DNA of 20,751 nt. Origin: Rhodothermaceae bacterium (GTDB lineage Bacteria > Bacteroidota > Rhodothermia > Rhodothermales > Rubricoccaceae). The stretch lies in the NCBI GenBank assembly GCA_013003465.1, contig JABDIZ010000196.1, positions 1 through 20,751 of the forward strand, in the 5' to 3' direction. The position numbers and the translations under genes are program-made. Positions within the stretch are counted from its first letter, which is position 1, and each line of letters starts with the position of its first letter. Positions 7,741-14,739 of the stretch are shown here, one piece after another. The notes below the pieces were generated by a model that saw only the letters and a list, made by a program, of their open reading frames with translations, was not told the DNA's origin and did not search any database.

Positions 7741-10700
7741 TTACGCCTGGAGCCAGGTCAACAGCTGCTGCTGCGCCTCGGGATGCGCAAAGAACCCGGT
7801 GTGGGCGATCCCGGCCTCGGCGTCGAACACGCGTCGCTCCTCGATGGGGAAGGCGCCTGCACCGGTGGCCTCGTACACGCTCTCGGTAGGCACCATGAGG
7901 TCGTTTTCGGCGCCAAAGATGGCCTTGGTGAGGCGACTGGTGGCCCACGCCTTCAGCCCCGGATCGGTGGGGGTGAAGGCGGAGGCGAGCGCGCAGTAGC
8001 GCGTGCCCCCGGGGGCATCCCCCTGGTTGAGCGCTTTCTGGAACGTGCTGCCGGGTGCCATCGCCTGGAGGCCGTCGAGCCCCTTGATTGCGCCCACGGC
8101 CAGTTGCTTGACGACGGCGATGATCGTATCGAGCACGTCCGTCACCACGGGTTCGGGGATGAAGGCGAGCAGGTTGGTGTACGTGTCGACGAGCTTGCCG
8201 AGGTGTTTCGCGTCGGCGAGGGCCGTGCCGCTGTTGGGCGTCGCGACGAAGGCCGCCGTGCCGATCTGGAGCGCCCGCGAACCGAGTGAAAATTCAGACT
8301 GCTGCTCGGCGAGCACGCGGCCCACGAGGCCGCCGCGCGAGTGGCATACCAGATCGAGATCGAGTGCCGCACCATCGGGAAGCTGCTCCAGGAACGCCTT
8401 CGCGTTCCGCTTCGGGTCGTGCGCGAGGGTGGGATGATCGAACGCGAACACGCGCCCCTCATACTGCCGGTGGAGGGCGGCGAGCGTGTCGGTGGACAGC
8501 CCACCGAACGTGGCGTGCGACCGGAAGAACGGGCCGTGGAGGAACAGGAGTGCACGGCCGCTCGCCATCTGCTCCCAGCCACGGGCATCCAGGACGGCCC
8601 CCGGGTGCTGGTAGGTTTCGGGCGTGAAGGCGCGCAGTTGGTACGGGCGGTATTTCGCCTCCCAGCGCGCGGCGAGTGTTTCGCTGATGAGTCCGATCAC
8701 GGGGTCCATGAGGGGAAAGGCGAGGACCTGGAGGATCTTCTTTCCGATGGTCCCGGGGAGGCCCCGTGTGCCCGGCTGTCCCGTCGGCGCGGGCTCGGCG
8801 CGGTCGATGCGGTACGTTCGCGTCCCTGTCGTGGGCGCCGCCGTGCTACGCGTCGCGGGCCTCTCAGCGGCCAACTCCTCTTGGTCGACGGCGAACTGCC
8901 ACGTGGCGACGCCGCTCTCGTCGGTGTAGAGGAGGCACTGGCCGCCCCCCGGACCGGGGTCGGGTACCTCGACTTCGATGGTGGGCTCAGTCCCGGCCAG
9001 ACTCCGCGTCCGCGCCGCTTCGATCTCGATGGTTTGCTGCGGCTGGAGGTGCGACCGCCCGAAGGCCGGGTGCCCGGGGCGCCCGTCCGCGCCCAGGCTC
9101 CGCGTCGGCGGAGCGGCGGGGAGGACGCGCACCTGCCCTTCGACGCCGGGCGTGCGCAGCGTCACGTCGCCGACGGTGAGCGCCGTCCCATCCGCATCGA
9201 GTGCGGCCCCGGCGGGCGCCCGCCGGAGGATGAACGAGCGGTTGATGGCGGCCCAGTCTTCTTCGGGCGTGGGCCGACGGCGGGCCGCATCGCGTGTGCT
9301 GCGCCCGGCGAGGGCGAGGGTCAGGAGGTTGCCGAGCGGCGAGTCGTTGGGTGGGGCGGTGGCGCGAGTGGGTGGCTGCGCGAGCGCCGAGAAGTCGGCC
9401 GGCTGGGTGGTCACGAACACCTTGATGGTCTCGATGCCCTCCTCAGGCTGTGCGGCGCCTGGTTGCGGCGCGAACGGGAAGTGCTCGGGCCAGGACAGCG
9501 GGATCTCGGTGTCTTCTGGCGGGATGCCCACCTTGAGCGTTTTACCCGGTGCGAGTGCCTCGTTCGCGCCCCCGAAGGGCCAGAGCGGGTTGACGCTGTG
9601 CGTCAATCCGAGGTCGAACACGTTGACGTAAACGGGCTCGGTGTGGCGGTTCGTAATGGCGATGCCGAGCAGGTCGCCCTCCATGAACACGATCTCGCCG
9701 CTGGCCTCCTCGGGCTGGGCCGACGCCAACGGGCTGCCGGGCGTGCCGCGCCACAGCTCCACGTCGACGGCGCGCGCGAGCACGCTGGCCGGATTGGGGT
9801 TGTGGATGGCGAGCGTGCGGCGGTAGCGTGTGATCAACTCCAGGTTGTCGTAGAAGACGCTCACCGCCTCGGGATCCTCGACGACACGAGGCCGCATCAG
9901 GAGTTGCCCGTTTCCAACGGCTGCCCACGTCGCAGTATCGAGCGGACCGAGCTGGGGGACCGGCGTATCGTCGTCCACCGCCTCGCGCGGGGCCAGCCGG
10001 TAGATGCGCACTTCGGCATCCTCGCCGGGGGAAACGAGGTGGAGCAGGGGCGACGCGGCGAGGCGCTCGCGCAGCACGGTCGTTTCCTCGTCCTCGTCGA
10101 GGACGACGCGCAGCCGGAGGTCCGGTGTGGCAGGGGCGTGCTCTACGGCCCGCGCGCCTGGCCCAATCGCGCCCTCCTCGCGTTCCTCGACCACCTCCGC
10201 CTGCGACGCCACAGCCCCGACCTGCGTGACGGCGACCCGGCCGATGCGATCCTCCTCCTGCTCGATCCTGGCCCCAGGCGGATAGAGCGCCCACTCGGCG
10301 CCGACGGAGAGCCCGTGGGCTGCACCCGCGGCCAGCGTCACCGTTGCCCCCTCGCGCTTCTCGACGGCGACGTACCGCATCGGCTCGATGTTCTCCACGC
10401 CGAACACCGCGCGGTCGAGCGCGCCCTCCATCTGGGGGTTCTGGCTCGGGTCGTTGGCGCGCACCGGTCCCCGCACCTGTTCGAGCACGTCGCGGTAGGT
10501 CGTGCCCGGTGTAGCGTGCGCGAGAGCCTGGCCGAGGTGGAATGAGAGCGCGCCGTGCGGCGTCCCGGCGGGCGGGGGCTTGAGCTCTTTGGACTCTTCA
10601 TCGTCGCGGCAGCCGGCCAGGAGCACGTAGCGCTGATTCTGGGGGAGCCAGCCGCTCGGGCCTTCGGGCGTGCCCGCCGAGCGCGTGGTCGCCCCGGCGC

Positions 10701-11241
10701 CGGGCGAGGGCGGGAGCTGGTCAATGGGGCGTAGGTCGGGGCGGACCGAGCGCGCTTTAGCGCCGAAGGCATCGCGGGAGATGGTGCCGGAGTGGCAGCA
10801 GTCGAAGATGAGTGTGACGAAGGGCGTCTTGGCCGTCACGCGCTGGAGCCAGGCGTGGATCTGGTCGTCGGTGATCTCCCGGTTCGGGTCGGGGTCGCGG
10901 CCCGAGTCGTAGGGGACAAGCGTTTCATCGAGGCCGTCGGGTTCGTCGCCCTCGCGATCGGTCATCTGGGAGCCGTGGCCGGCAAACCCGAAGACGACGA
11001 TGTCGCTCTCGCCCACCTGCTCAGCGAGCGCCTCCATTGCGCCCAGGATGCCGTCGTGGGTAGCCTCGCTGTTGGTCAAGAGCTTGACCTGCTCGTCTGG
11101 AAAACCGAAGCGGTCGCGCAGGAGCCCCGCCAGGAGCGTCATGTCGTTGACGCACCCGGCGAGTTGCTCGAATGTTGTGAAGTGCGGGTATTCGTTGATG
11201 CCGATGAGCAGGGCCCACTTGCGACCGGAGGACGAGGTCAT
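7741..11241 (-). CDS. Metacaspase-like protease fused to a C-terminal alpha/beta hydrolase
   Basis: This 1166-residue protein carries two different predicted catalytic sites. The N-terminal caspase-fold domain (about 1-280) has His89 in FAGHGSQ and Cys149 in DCCHSGT, the metacaspase-like dyad. The middle is mixed beta and linker. A segment at about 515-600 (GDLLGIAITN, then PLWPFGGANEALAPGK) resembles DUF4384, a domain often found with bacterial caspases. The C-terminal third (about 885-1166) is an alpha/beta hydrolase: oxyanion motif LFLHG near 900, nucleophile Ser968 in CHSRGG, and probable acid and base Asp1114 (NDLMVP) and His1147 (AHTG). This suggests a lipase or esterase; the substrate is unknown. 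There is no signal peptide or clear membrane segment, so it is probably cytoplasmic. It is the first gene of the protease array and is transcribed divergently from the cyclase gene. The ATG at 11241 lacks a clear ribosome binding site but starts exactly at the caspase domain. Confidence 0.92.
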   Translation of the reverse strand: MTSSSGRKWALLIGINEYPHFTTFEQLAGCVNDMTLLAGLLRDRFGFPDEQVKLLTNSEATHDGILGAMEALAEQVGESDIVVFGFAGHGSQMTDREGDEPDGLDETLVPYDSGRDPDPNREITDDQIHAWLQRVTAKTPFVTLIFDCCHSGTISRDAFGAKARSVRPDLRPIDQLPPSPGAGATTRSAGTPEGPSGWLPQNQRYVLLAGCRDDEESKELKPPPAGTPHGALSFHLGQALAHATPGTTYRDVLEQVRGPVRANDPSQNPQMEGALDRAVFGVENIEPMRYVAVEKREGATVTLAAGAAHGLSVGAEWALYPPGARIEQEEDRIGRVAVTQVGAVASQAEVVEEREEGAIGPGARAVEHAPATPDLRLRVVLDEDEETTVLRERLAASPLLHLVSPGEDAEVRIYRLAPREAVDDDTPVPQLGPLDTATWAAVGNGQLLMRPRVVEDPEAVSVFYDNLELITRYRRTLAIHNPNPASVLARAVDVELWRGTPGSPLASAQPEEASGEIVFMEGDLLGIAITNRHTEPVYVNVFDLGLTHSVNPLWPFGGANEALAPGKTLKVGIPPEDTEIPLSWPEHFPFAPQPGAAQPEEGIETIKVFVTTQPADFSALAQPPTRATAPPNDSPLGNLLTLALAGRSTRDAARRRPTPEEDWAAINRSFILRRAPAGAALDADGTALTVGDVTLRTPGVEGQVRVLPAAPPTRSLGADGRPGHPAFGRSHLQPQQTIEIEAARTRSLAGTEPTIEVEVPDPGPGGGQCLLYTDESGVATWQFAVDQEELAAERPATRSTAAPTTGTRTYRIDRAEPAPTGQPGTRGLPGTIGKKILQVLAFPLMDPVIGLISETLAARWEAKYRPYQLRAFTPETYQHPGAVLDARGWEQMASGRALLFLHGPFFRSHATFGGLSTDTLAALHRQYEGRVFAFDHPTLAHDPKRNAKAFLEQLPDGAALDLDLVCHSRGGLVGRVLAEQQSEFSLGSRALQIGTAAFVATPNSGTALADAKHLGKLVDTYTNLLAFIPEPVVTDVLDTIIAVVKQLAVGAIKGLDGLQAMAPGSTFQKALNQGDAPGGTRYCALASAFTPTDPGLKAWATSRLTKAIFGAENDLMVPTESVYEATGAGAFPIEERRVFDAEAGIAHTGFFAHPEAQQQLLTWLQA

Positions 11242-11282
11242 AACGGAGCGAAGAGTAGGCGGGTGGTCTCGCGAGTAACGCT

Positions 11283-11314
11283 CTGATTTACGGGTTTTCG
11301 GTCAAACAAACAAA
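11283..11314 (-). promoter_or_regulatory. Possible Bacteroidota-type promoter of the caspase-hydrolase operon
   Basis: The 146-base divergent gap 11242-11387 contains three tandem TTTG units on the minus strand (11303-11314). Twenty bases downstream is TAAATCAG (11283-11290), a partial match to the Bacteroidota minus-7 element TAnnTTTG, which follows a minus-33 TTTG. It lies about 42 bases before the ATG. The match is incomplete, and a chance AT-rich patch is possible. Confidence 0.3.
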
Positions 11315-11325
11315 CGGCCCAGGCA

Positions 11326-11357
11326 TTGCGGCGCACCCATGTGGCCATCTACCTTCG
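11326..11357 (+). promoter_or_regulatory. Possible promoter of the cyclase gene
   Basis: On the plus strand TTG (11326-11328) is followed after 21 bases by TACCTTCG (11350-11357), which matches the Bacteroidota element TAnnTTTG at all fixed positions but one. It would place transcription about 20-25 bases before the ATG at 11388. The signal is weak and based on pattern alone. Confidence 0.25.
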
Positions 11358-11387
11358 GGGCGTCCGCTGCTCGCTTCACTCCGCGCC

Positions 11388-12567
11388 ATGCCCACCCCCG
11401 AGATCAGGAAGGTTGTTCGAGAGAACGAGAAGCTCCACCGCGTGGTGGACGAACTGGCGCTGCTCAACGATCTCGCCATGGCCATCGCGCGCGCGCGACG
11501 TGGACACCATCATCCGCACGCTCGTGCGCCGCTCCCTCGAAGCGGTCGGGGCCGCCCAGGGCGTCGTGACGCTCCTCCCGCGGACCGAGTCGGCCTCGGC
11601 CTCCACGCTCGTGCGCACGGTGATGGAAACCGGCGAAGGCACGGCCCTGCGCCCCGACGAGGCGCTGCTCGCGTGGATGGATGGCCACCGGCAGCCATTG
11701 CGCCTCACCAACGCACAGACCGATCCGACCTTTGGCCAATTCGATTGGGACCCGTCGGTGCGCTCTGTGCTGTGTGTGCCGCTGGTGTCGCACGCGCGGT
11801 TTTTGGGTGTGCTCTCGCTCTTCAACAAACACGATGAGGACGGTTTTACCGACGACGATGTCCGGCTGCTGACCATCCTTGGCATGCAGTCGGCACAGGT
11901 CATCGATGCAGCGCAGGTGGAGGAGGAGCGCGACCGGATCCTCAACCTCTTCGGGCGGCATACGGCACCGTCGGTAGTCGAGGAGTTGCTGCGCCACGAG
12001 GCCGAGCCGCCGAGCCGCCGCGCGCACGTCTGCGTGATGTTTTTCGACCTGCGCGACTTCTCCGCTTTCGCTGAGCAAGCCGAGCCCGAGGCGGTCGTGG
12101 ACTACCTCAACACCGTTTTTGGCCTGACCACCGAGGCCGTGACCGAGCGCGGCGGCATCATCCACCAACTTCTCGGCGATGGCTTCATGGCCGTCTTTGG
12201 CGTCCCTATCGCCTACCCCGACTACGCAGACCGCGCCGTCGAGGCAGCCCTCGACATTGTTGCGCGGATTGAGCGCGAGTGCACCAGCGGGCGGCTGCGC
12301 CCAACGAAGGTAGGCATCGGCCTGCACGCGGGCGAGGTGGTAGCGGGCACCGTCGGCTCCAGTCAGCACAAGGAGTACAAGATCACCGGCGATGTGGTCA
12401 ACGTGGCCGCGCGCATCGAGCAGTTCAACAAAGACTTCGATTCGCAGCTCCTCGTCTCCGAGACGGTGTGGCAGCAGGTCAAGGCCAAGCAGCACCGGGC
12501 CGATTCGCTCGGCGCCGTGCCGGTGCGGGGCCGCGCCGAGCCACTGGTGCTCTACTGCTTAGCGTAA
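11388..12567 (+). CDS. GAF-domain class III adenylate/guanylate cyclase, reading frame broken near the start
   Basis: The product would make a cyclic nucleotide, with a GAF domain as sensor. Two frames are needed to read it. From ATG 11388 the first 36 or so residues (MPTPEIRKVVRENEKLHRV, then ELALLNDLAMAIARA) are a typical coiled-coil entry to a GAF domain. From about 11498 the same protein continues in another frame (DVDTIIRTLVRRSLEAVG) through GAF and cyclase domains to the TAA at 12567. The break lies in a (CG)6 tract; adding one CG unit restores a 393-residue protein. In the cyclase domain the metal aspartates are present (FFDLRDFS and LLGDGFMAVFG), as are the Asn and Arg of VNVAARIE. 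The two base-recognition positions are Gln (IIHQLLGD) and Lys (EYKITGD), not the usual Lys and Asp/Thr. A start at 11326 in the second frame exists, but its first 57 residues are an out-of-frame reading of the true N-terminus. The gene may be inactive, phase-variable, or a sequencing error. It is divergent from the protease array. Confidence 0.8.
11486..11497 (+). repeat. (CG)6 dinucleotide tract at the cyclase frameshift
   Basis: Twelve bases of alternating C and G run from 11486 to 11497 inside the start of the cyclase gene. The coding frame changes exactly here. A gain of one CG unit (to seven) would join the two frames, which fits slippage in the cell or an error in sequencing. Confidence 0.85.
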
Positions 12568-12576
12568 GCGACGGCT

Positions 12577-13056
12577 TTACCGGACCTCGAACGTTTGCCA
12601 GCCGCTGTCTGGGTCGTTGCCCTTCATGTCGACGGAGGCCATGGCCTTCCACTCGATGCGCGCGTTGCGGCCGGTGAATGTAGGCGGCAGGTGCGCCGGA
12701 AGCTGCACGGTGGCCTCGAAGTGCTGCTGTGCGTTCGCGGCGAGTTGCTGCGCATGGGCGACCGTGATGTCCTGCGTGAACAGCGTCTCGGTCTCGCGAA
12801 CGGTCGTCGGCGAGGTGCGCGTGGCCGTCTTGCCATTGACCTCCGACGGGCGGTTCGTCGTTTGTCGGGCTTTCACTTCGACCATCTCGGTGCAGCGCAC
12901 CTGCACCACCACCTTGTCGATGTCGATGGCCTCGTCCTTCACGCTGACATGCACATTGAACAAGATGGCGTCGCCGCGCGTGGCTGGAGCAGCGGTGAGG
13001 GAGACGTCAGCCCAGCTGCCCGTCAGGTTATTCTTGAGGTTGGAAAGGAAGCCCAT
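12577..13056 (-). CDS. Arrestin-like / Spo0M-like protein
   Basis: This 159-residue protein has no signal peptide or membrane segment and is probably cytoplasmic. The start MGFLSNLKNNLTG followed by strand-rich sequence (ILFNVHVSVKDEAIDIDKVVVQVRC, in the N-terminal third) resembles the sporulation-control protein Spo0M family, which adopts an arrestin fold. The LPPTFTGRNARIEWKAMASVDM stretch near the end also matches the family pattern of a second beta sandwich domain in which a bound sugar or ligand is not known. At 159 residues it is shorter than Bacillus Spo0M (about 250), and family members outside spore formers have no settled role; no sporulation link is implied here. It converges on the cyclase gene, with nine bases between the two stops, and is divergent from the secreted protein gene at 13208. 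No clear ribosome binding site is seen. Confidence 0.75.
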   Translation of the reverse strand: MGFLSNLKNNLTGSWADVSLTAAPATRGDAILFNVHVSVKDEAIDIDKVVVQVRCTEMVEVKARQTTNRPSEVNGKTATRTSPTTVRETETLFTQDITVAHAQQLAANAQQHFEATVQLPAHLPPTFTGRNARIEWKAMASVDMKGNDPDSGWQTFEVR

Positions 13057-13166
13057 GGGTCCAGTCGGAAAGAGGGAGGGAGTGTAGGGTTCTATGCGAC
13101 AGAGGAAGGAAAAAGGGGTCAGTCGACAGGGCGCACTCCGTCTTTCCCTTGTGCATCTAGACCCGA

Positions 13167-13186
13167 TATGCTATTCTTTTAGCATA
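13167..13186 (+). promoter_or_regulatory. Perfect palindrome (possible operator) upstream of the secreted protein gene
   Basis: TATGCTA (13167-13173) and TAGCATA (13180-13186) form a perfect 7-bp inverted repeat around six bases. It lies in an AT-rich island 21 bases before the ATG at 13208, within the 151-base divergent gap 13057-13207, which otherwise holds no gene. The position suits an operator overlapping a promoter or start site. The binding protein is unknown. Confidence 0.5.
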
Positions 13187-13207
13187 CCCGTTTTCTCTTG
13201 GTTCGTT

Positions 13208-14311
13208 ATGCTCCGTTGCGTCTTTCTTCTCCTGTGTCTAGCCCTCGTTCCGGCGTTGCACGCCCAGCCCCGCGATGGGCAACTCTTCGATCAGGGCCGC
13301 GCGATGACGGAGCGTAGCCCCCGTGCCAATGCCGCGCTCGACCGCATGAAGCCGCTCCTCGGCCAGTGGGACGTGACCCTCACGACCCATCCGACGGACA
13401 CGACGACCTTCGAGGCGCAGGGCCAGGCCGAGGTGACCTACATGAACCGGGGCTATGCCTACCAAGAGCGGCTGCACGTCCCGGGCTACGATGAAGCCGG
13501 GCACAGCGCCGATGTCATGGCCTTTCTCGTTTACACGCCCGCACAGCAGCAGTGGGGGCTTGGTGAGGCGAGTAGCTACACCGAGCACATCGAACTCTAC
13601 AACGGCAGCTTTCAGGGCGATGACCTCGTGCTGACGACGGCCGTCCGGCGGCTCGGCGGTATGCTGCTCACGCACTACCGCGTCACGTACGCCTTCAACG
13701 GGGACGAGGCGTTCACACGCACGCTGGAGGCCTCGACCGACGGCGGCACGACGTGGATGCCTGAGGAGCGGCGGCAGTACACCCGCCGGGCGTCCGCACC
13801 GGACTTCCTGGTGGTCCGCGAGGACGCGGGTGCAGCAGCCCCCGGCCTGCCCGAAGAGGCGCGCCAGTTCGATTTCCTGCTAGGGACCTGGGATGCTGCG
13901 CACCGCATCAACCTCGGCGGTCAGTGGGTACAGTTCCCCACAACCACGACAGCCGTCCACGCCCTCGGCGGGCACGGCATCCTGGAGCACTCCTGGTTCG
14001 ACCTCGACCCCAATCTACCCGATGCAGCTACGACGATTCTGCGCCTCTACAACCGCGCGGAACGGCGGTGGGAATCACTGTACCTGGCCAACCGTGGCAA
14101 CAGTCTGCTCGACTTCGGCGGGCAGTGGGAGGGCGATCAGATGGTGCTCCACAGCTTCGACACGCGCCTCACCGATACAATCTCGCGCTTCGTCTTCCAC
14201 TCCATCGAGCCCGATCGCTACCAGTGGTACGCCGAGAACAGCACGGATCGGGGGCAGACCTTCAACGAGACCTGGACCATTGACATCCGGCGGCGAGAGA
14301 CGGCGCAGTAG
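13208..14311 (+). CDS. Secreted protein with two DUF1579-like beta domains
   Basis: The 367-residue product begins with a signal peptide: MLRC, a hydrophobic core to about residue 16, and probable cleavage after LHA at 19. The mature part contains two related domains. The first starts near residue 48 with PLLGQWDVTL, the second near 218 with FLLGTWDA. Both continue as strands with Trp- and Tyr-rich patterns such as YTPAQQQWGLG and LYNRAERRWESLY. The pattern resembles DUF1579 or lipocalin-like beta barrels of unknown function, often secreted. An in-frame ATG at 13094 would add 38 residues before the signal peptide, so I prefer 13208. The preceding palindrome suggests regulation of its own. The following repressor gene starts 43 bases downstream, but nothing ties this gene to histidine synthesis. 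Confidence 0.85.
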   Translation: MLRCVFLLLCLALVPALHAQPRDGQLFDQGRAMTERSPRANAALDRMKPLLGQWDVTLTTHPTDTTTFEAQGQAEVTYMNRGYAYQERLHVPGYDEAGHSADVMAFLVYTPAQQQWGLGEASSYTEHIELYNGSFQGDDLVLTTAVRRLGGMLLTHYRVTYAFNGDEAFTRTLEASTDGGTTWMPEERRQYTRRASAPDFLVVREDAGAAAPGLPEEARQFDFLLGTWDAAHRINLGGQWVQFPTTTTAVHALGGHGILEHSWFDLDPNLPDAATTILRLYNRAERRWESLYLANRGNSLLDFGGQWEGDQMVLHSFDTRLTDTISRFVFHSIEPDRYQWYAENSTDRGQTFNETWTIDIRRRETAQ

Positions 14312-14329
14312 AGAGCGAGTGTATACTGT

Positions 14330-14354
14330 CGTTCCGTGCTACCACGCTGGAACG
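14330..14354 (+). promoter_or_regulatory. Inverted repeat directly before the TrpR-like gene
   Basis: CGTTCC (14330-14335) and GGAACG (14349-14354) are perfect complements, and GTG/CAC inside can extend the stem with a three-base bulge. The right arm touches the ATG at 14355. It could be an operator for autoregulation or an mRNA hairpin that limits translation. It may also be chance. Confidence 0.25.
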
Positions 14355-14648
14355 ATGATCGACTTCGAGTTTGGCCCCGCGAGCGATGCGCTCTTCCGGG
14401 CGATGCTGACCCTGGAGACGGTAGAGGACTGTGAGCGCTTCTTCCGAGACCTCTGCACGCTGAGCGAGTTGCACGCACTGACCGAACGCTGGCAGGTGGT
14501 ACTCAAGCTGCAAGAAGGATTGCCGTACCGCACCATTGCCGAGCAGACGGGCGTGAGCACGGCCACGATCACGCGGGTGTCACACTGGCTCCAGCACGGT
14601 GAGGGCGGCTATCAGTTGGCCCTCAACCGACTGGACCAGGACGGTTGA
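14355..14648 (+). CDS. TrpR-like repressor of the YerC/YecD (HisR-type) family
   Basis: This 97-residue protein has the usual length of the YerC/YecD family of Trp-repressor-like DNA-binding proteins. The helical core includes the family phrase LSELHALTERWQVV (residues 37-49) and a helix-turn-helix at about 54-80 (GLPYRTIAEQTGVSTATITR). In Firmicutes, relatives of this family have been proposed as repressors of histidine synthesis genes. Here the gene sits directly upstream of hisG in the same orientation, 91 bases away, with a perfect palindrome between them. I infer that it represses the his operon, possibly with histidine as co-repressor. The ATG at 14355 starts the conserved domain; a longer in-frame reading that begins within the preceding gene is a shadow of that gene. 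Confidence 0.88.
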   Translation: MIDFEFGPASDALFRAMLTLETVEDCERFFRDLCTLSELHALTERWQVVLKLQEGLPYRTIAEQTGVSTATITRVSHWLQHGEGGYQLALNRLDQDG

Positions 14649-14689
14649 GCGTCTTGGCGCGCTCTTGGTGAAGTGGGCCGGAGTGGGGA

Positions 14690-14704
14690 ACCAATCCGAT
14701 TGGT
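14690..14704 (+). promoter_or_regulatory. Small palindrome upstream of hisG
   Basis: ACCAATC (14690-14696) and GATTGGT (14698-14704) are perfect complements around one base. The repeat abuts the larger palindrome and may be a second half of a compound operator or part of the promoter. Confidence 0.4.
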
Positions 14705-14727
14705 ATGTTTTAGTGCGCTAAAACATA
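14704..14727 (+). promoter_or_regulatory. Probable his operon operator (perfect 10-bp inverted repeat)
   Basis: TATGTTTTAG (14704-14713) and CTAAAACATA (14718-14727) are perfect complements around the four bases TGCG. The repeat ends 12 bases before the hisG start, in a rare AT-rich island. Inner TTAG/CTAA steps recall the CTAG core of TrpR operators, which fits binding by the TrpR-like protein encoded just upstream. No T-run follows, so a terminator is unlikely. Assignment of the regulator is inference. Confidence 0.65.
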
Positions 14728-14739
14728 AGAACACATCCT

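Noticed and set aside
6540..7889. Plus-strand open frame (449 codons) opposite the STAND-WD40 gene
   Set aside because: Low-complexity, His/Arg/Gly-rich product, antisense to conserved caspase and Walker motifs.
8341..10545. Long plus-strand open frame (734 codons) opposite the caspase-hydrolase gene
   Set aside because: It is antisense to a gene with two clear catalytic domains, has no recognisable domain, and its length follows from high GC in third codon positions.
11326..11387. Earlier cyclase start at 11326 in the downstream frame
   Set aside because: The residues it adds and those up to about 11497 are an out-of-frame reading; the other frame from 11388 matches the GAF-cyclase N-terminal pattern.
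12557..12569. Small inverted repeat GCTTA/TAAGC around the cyclase stop as a terminator
   Set aside because: The stem is five base pairs and no T-run follows in either direction.
14704..14727. Palindrome before hisG as a transcription terminator of the repressor gene
   Set aside because: The stem is AT-rich and no T-run follows; its position before hisG fits an operator better.
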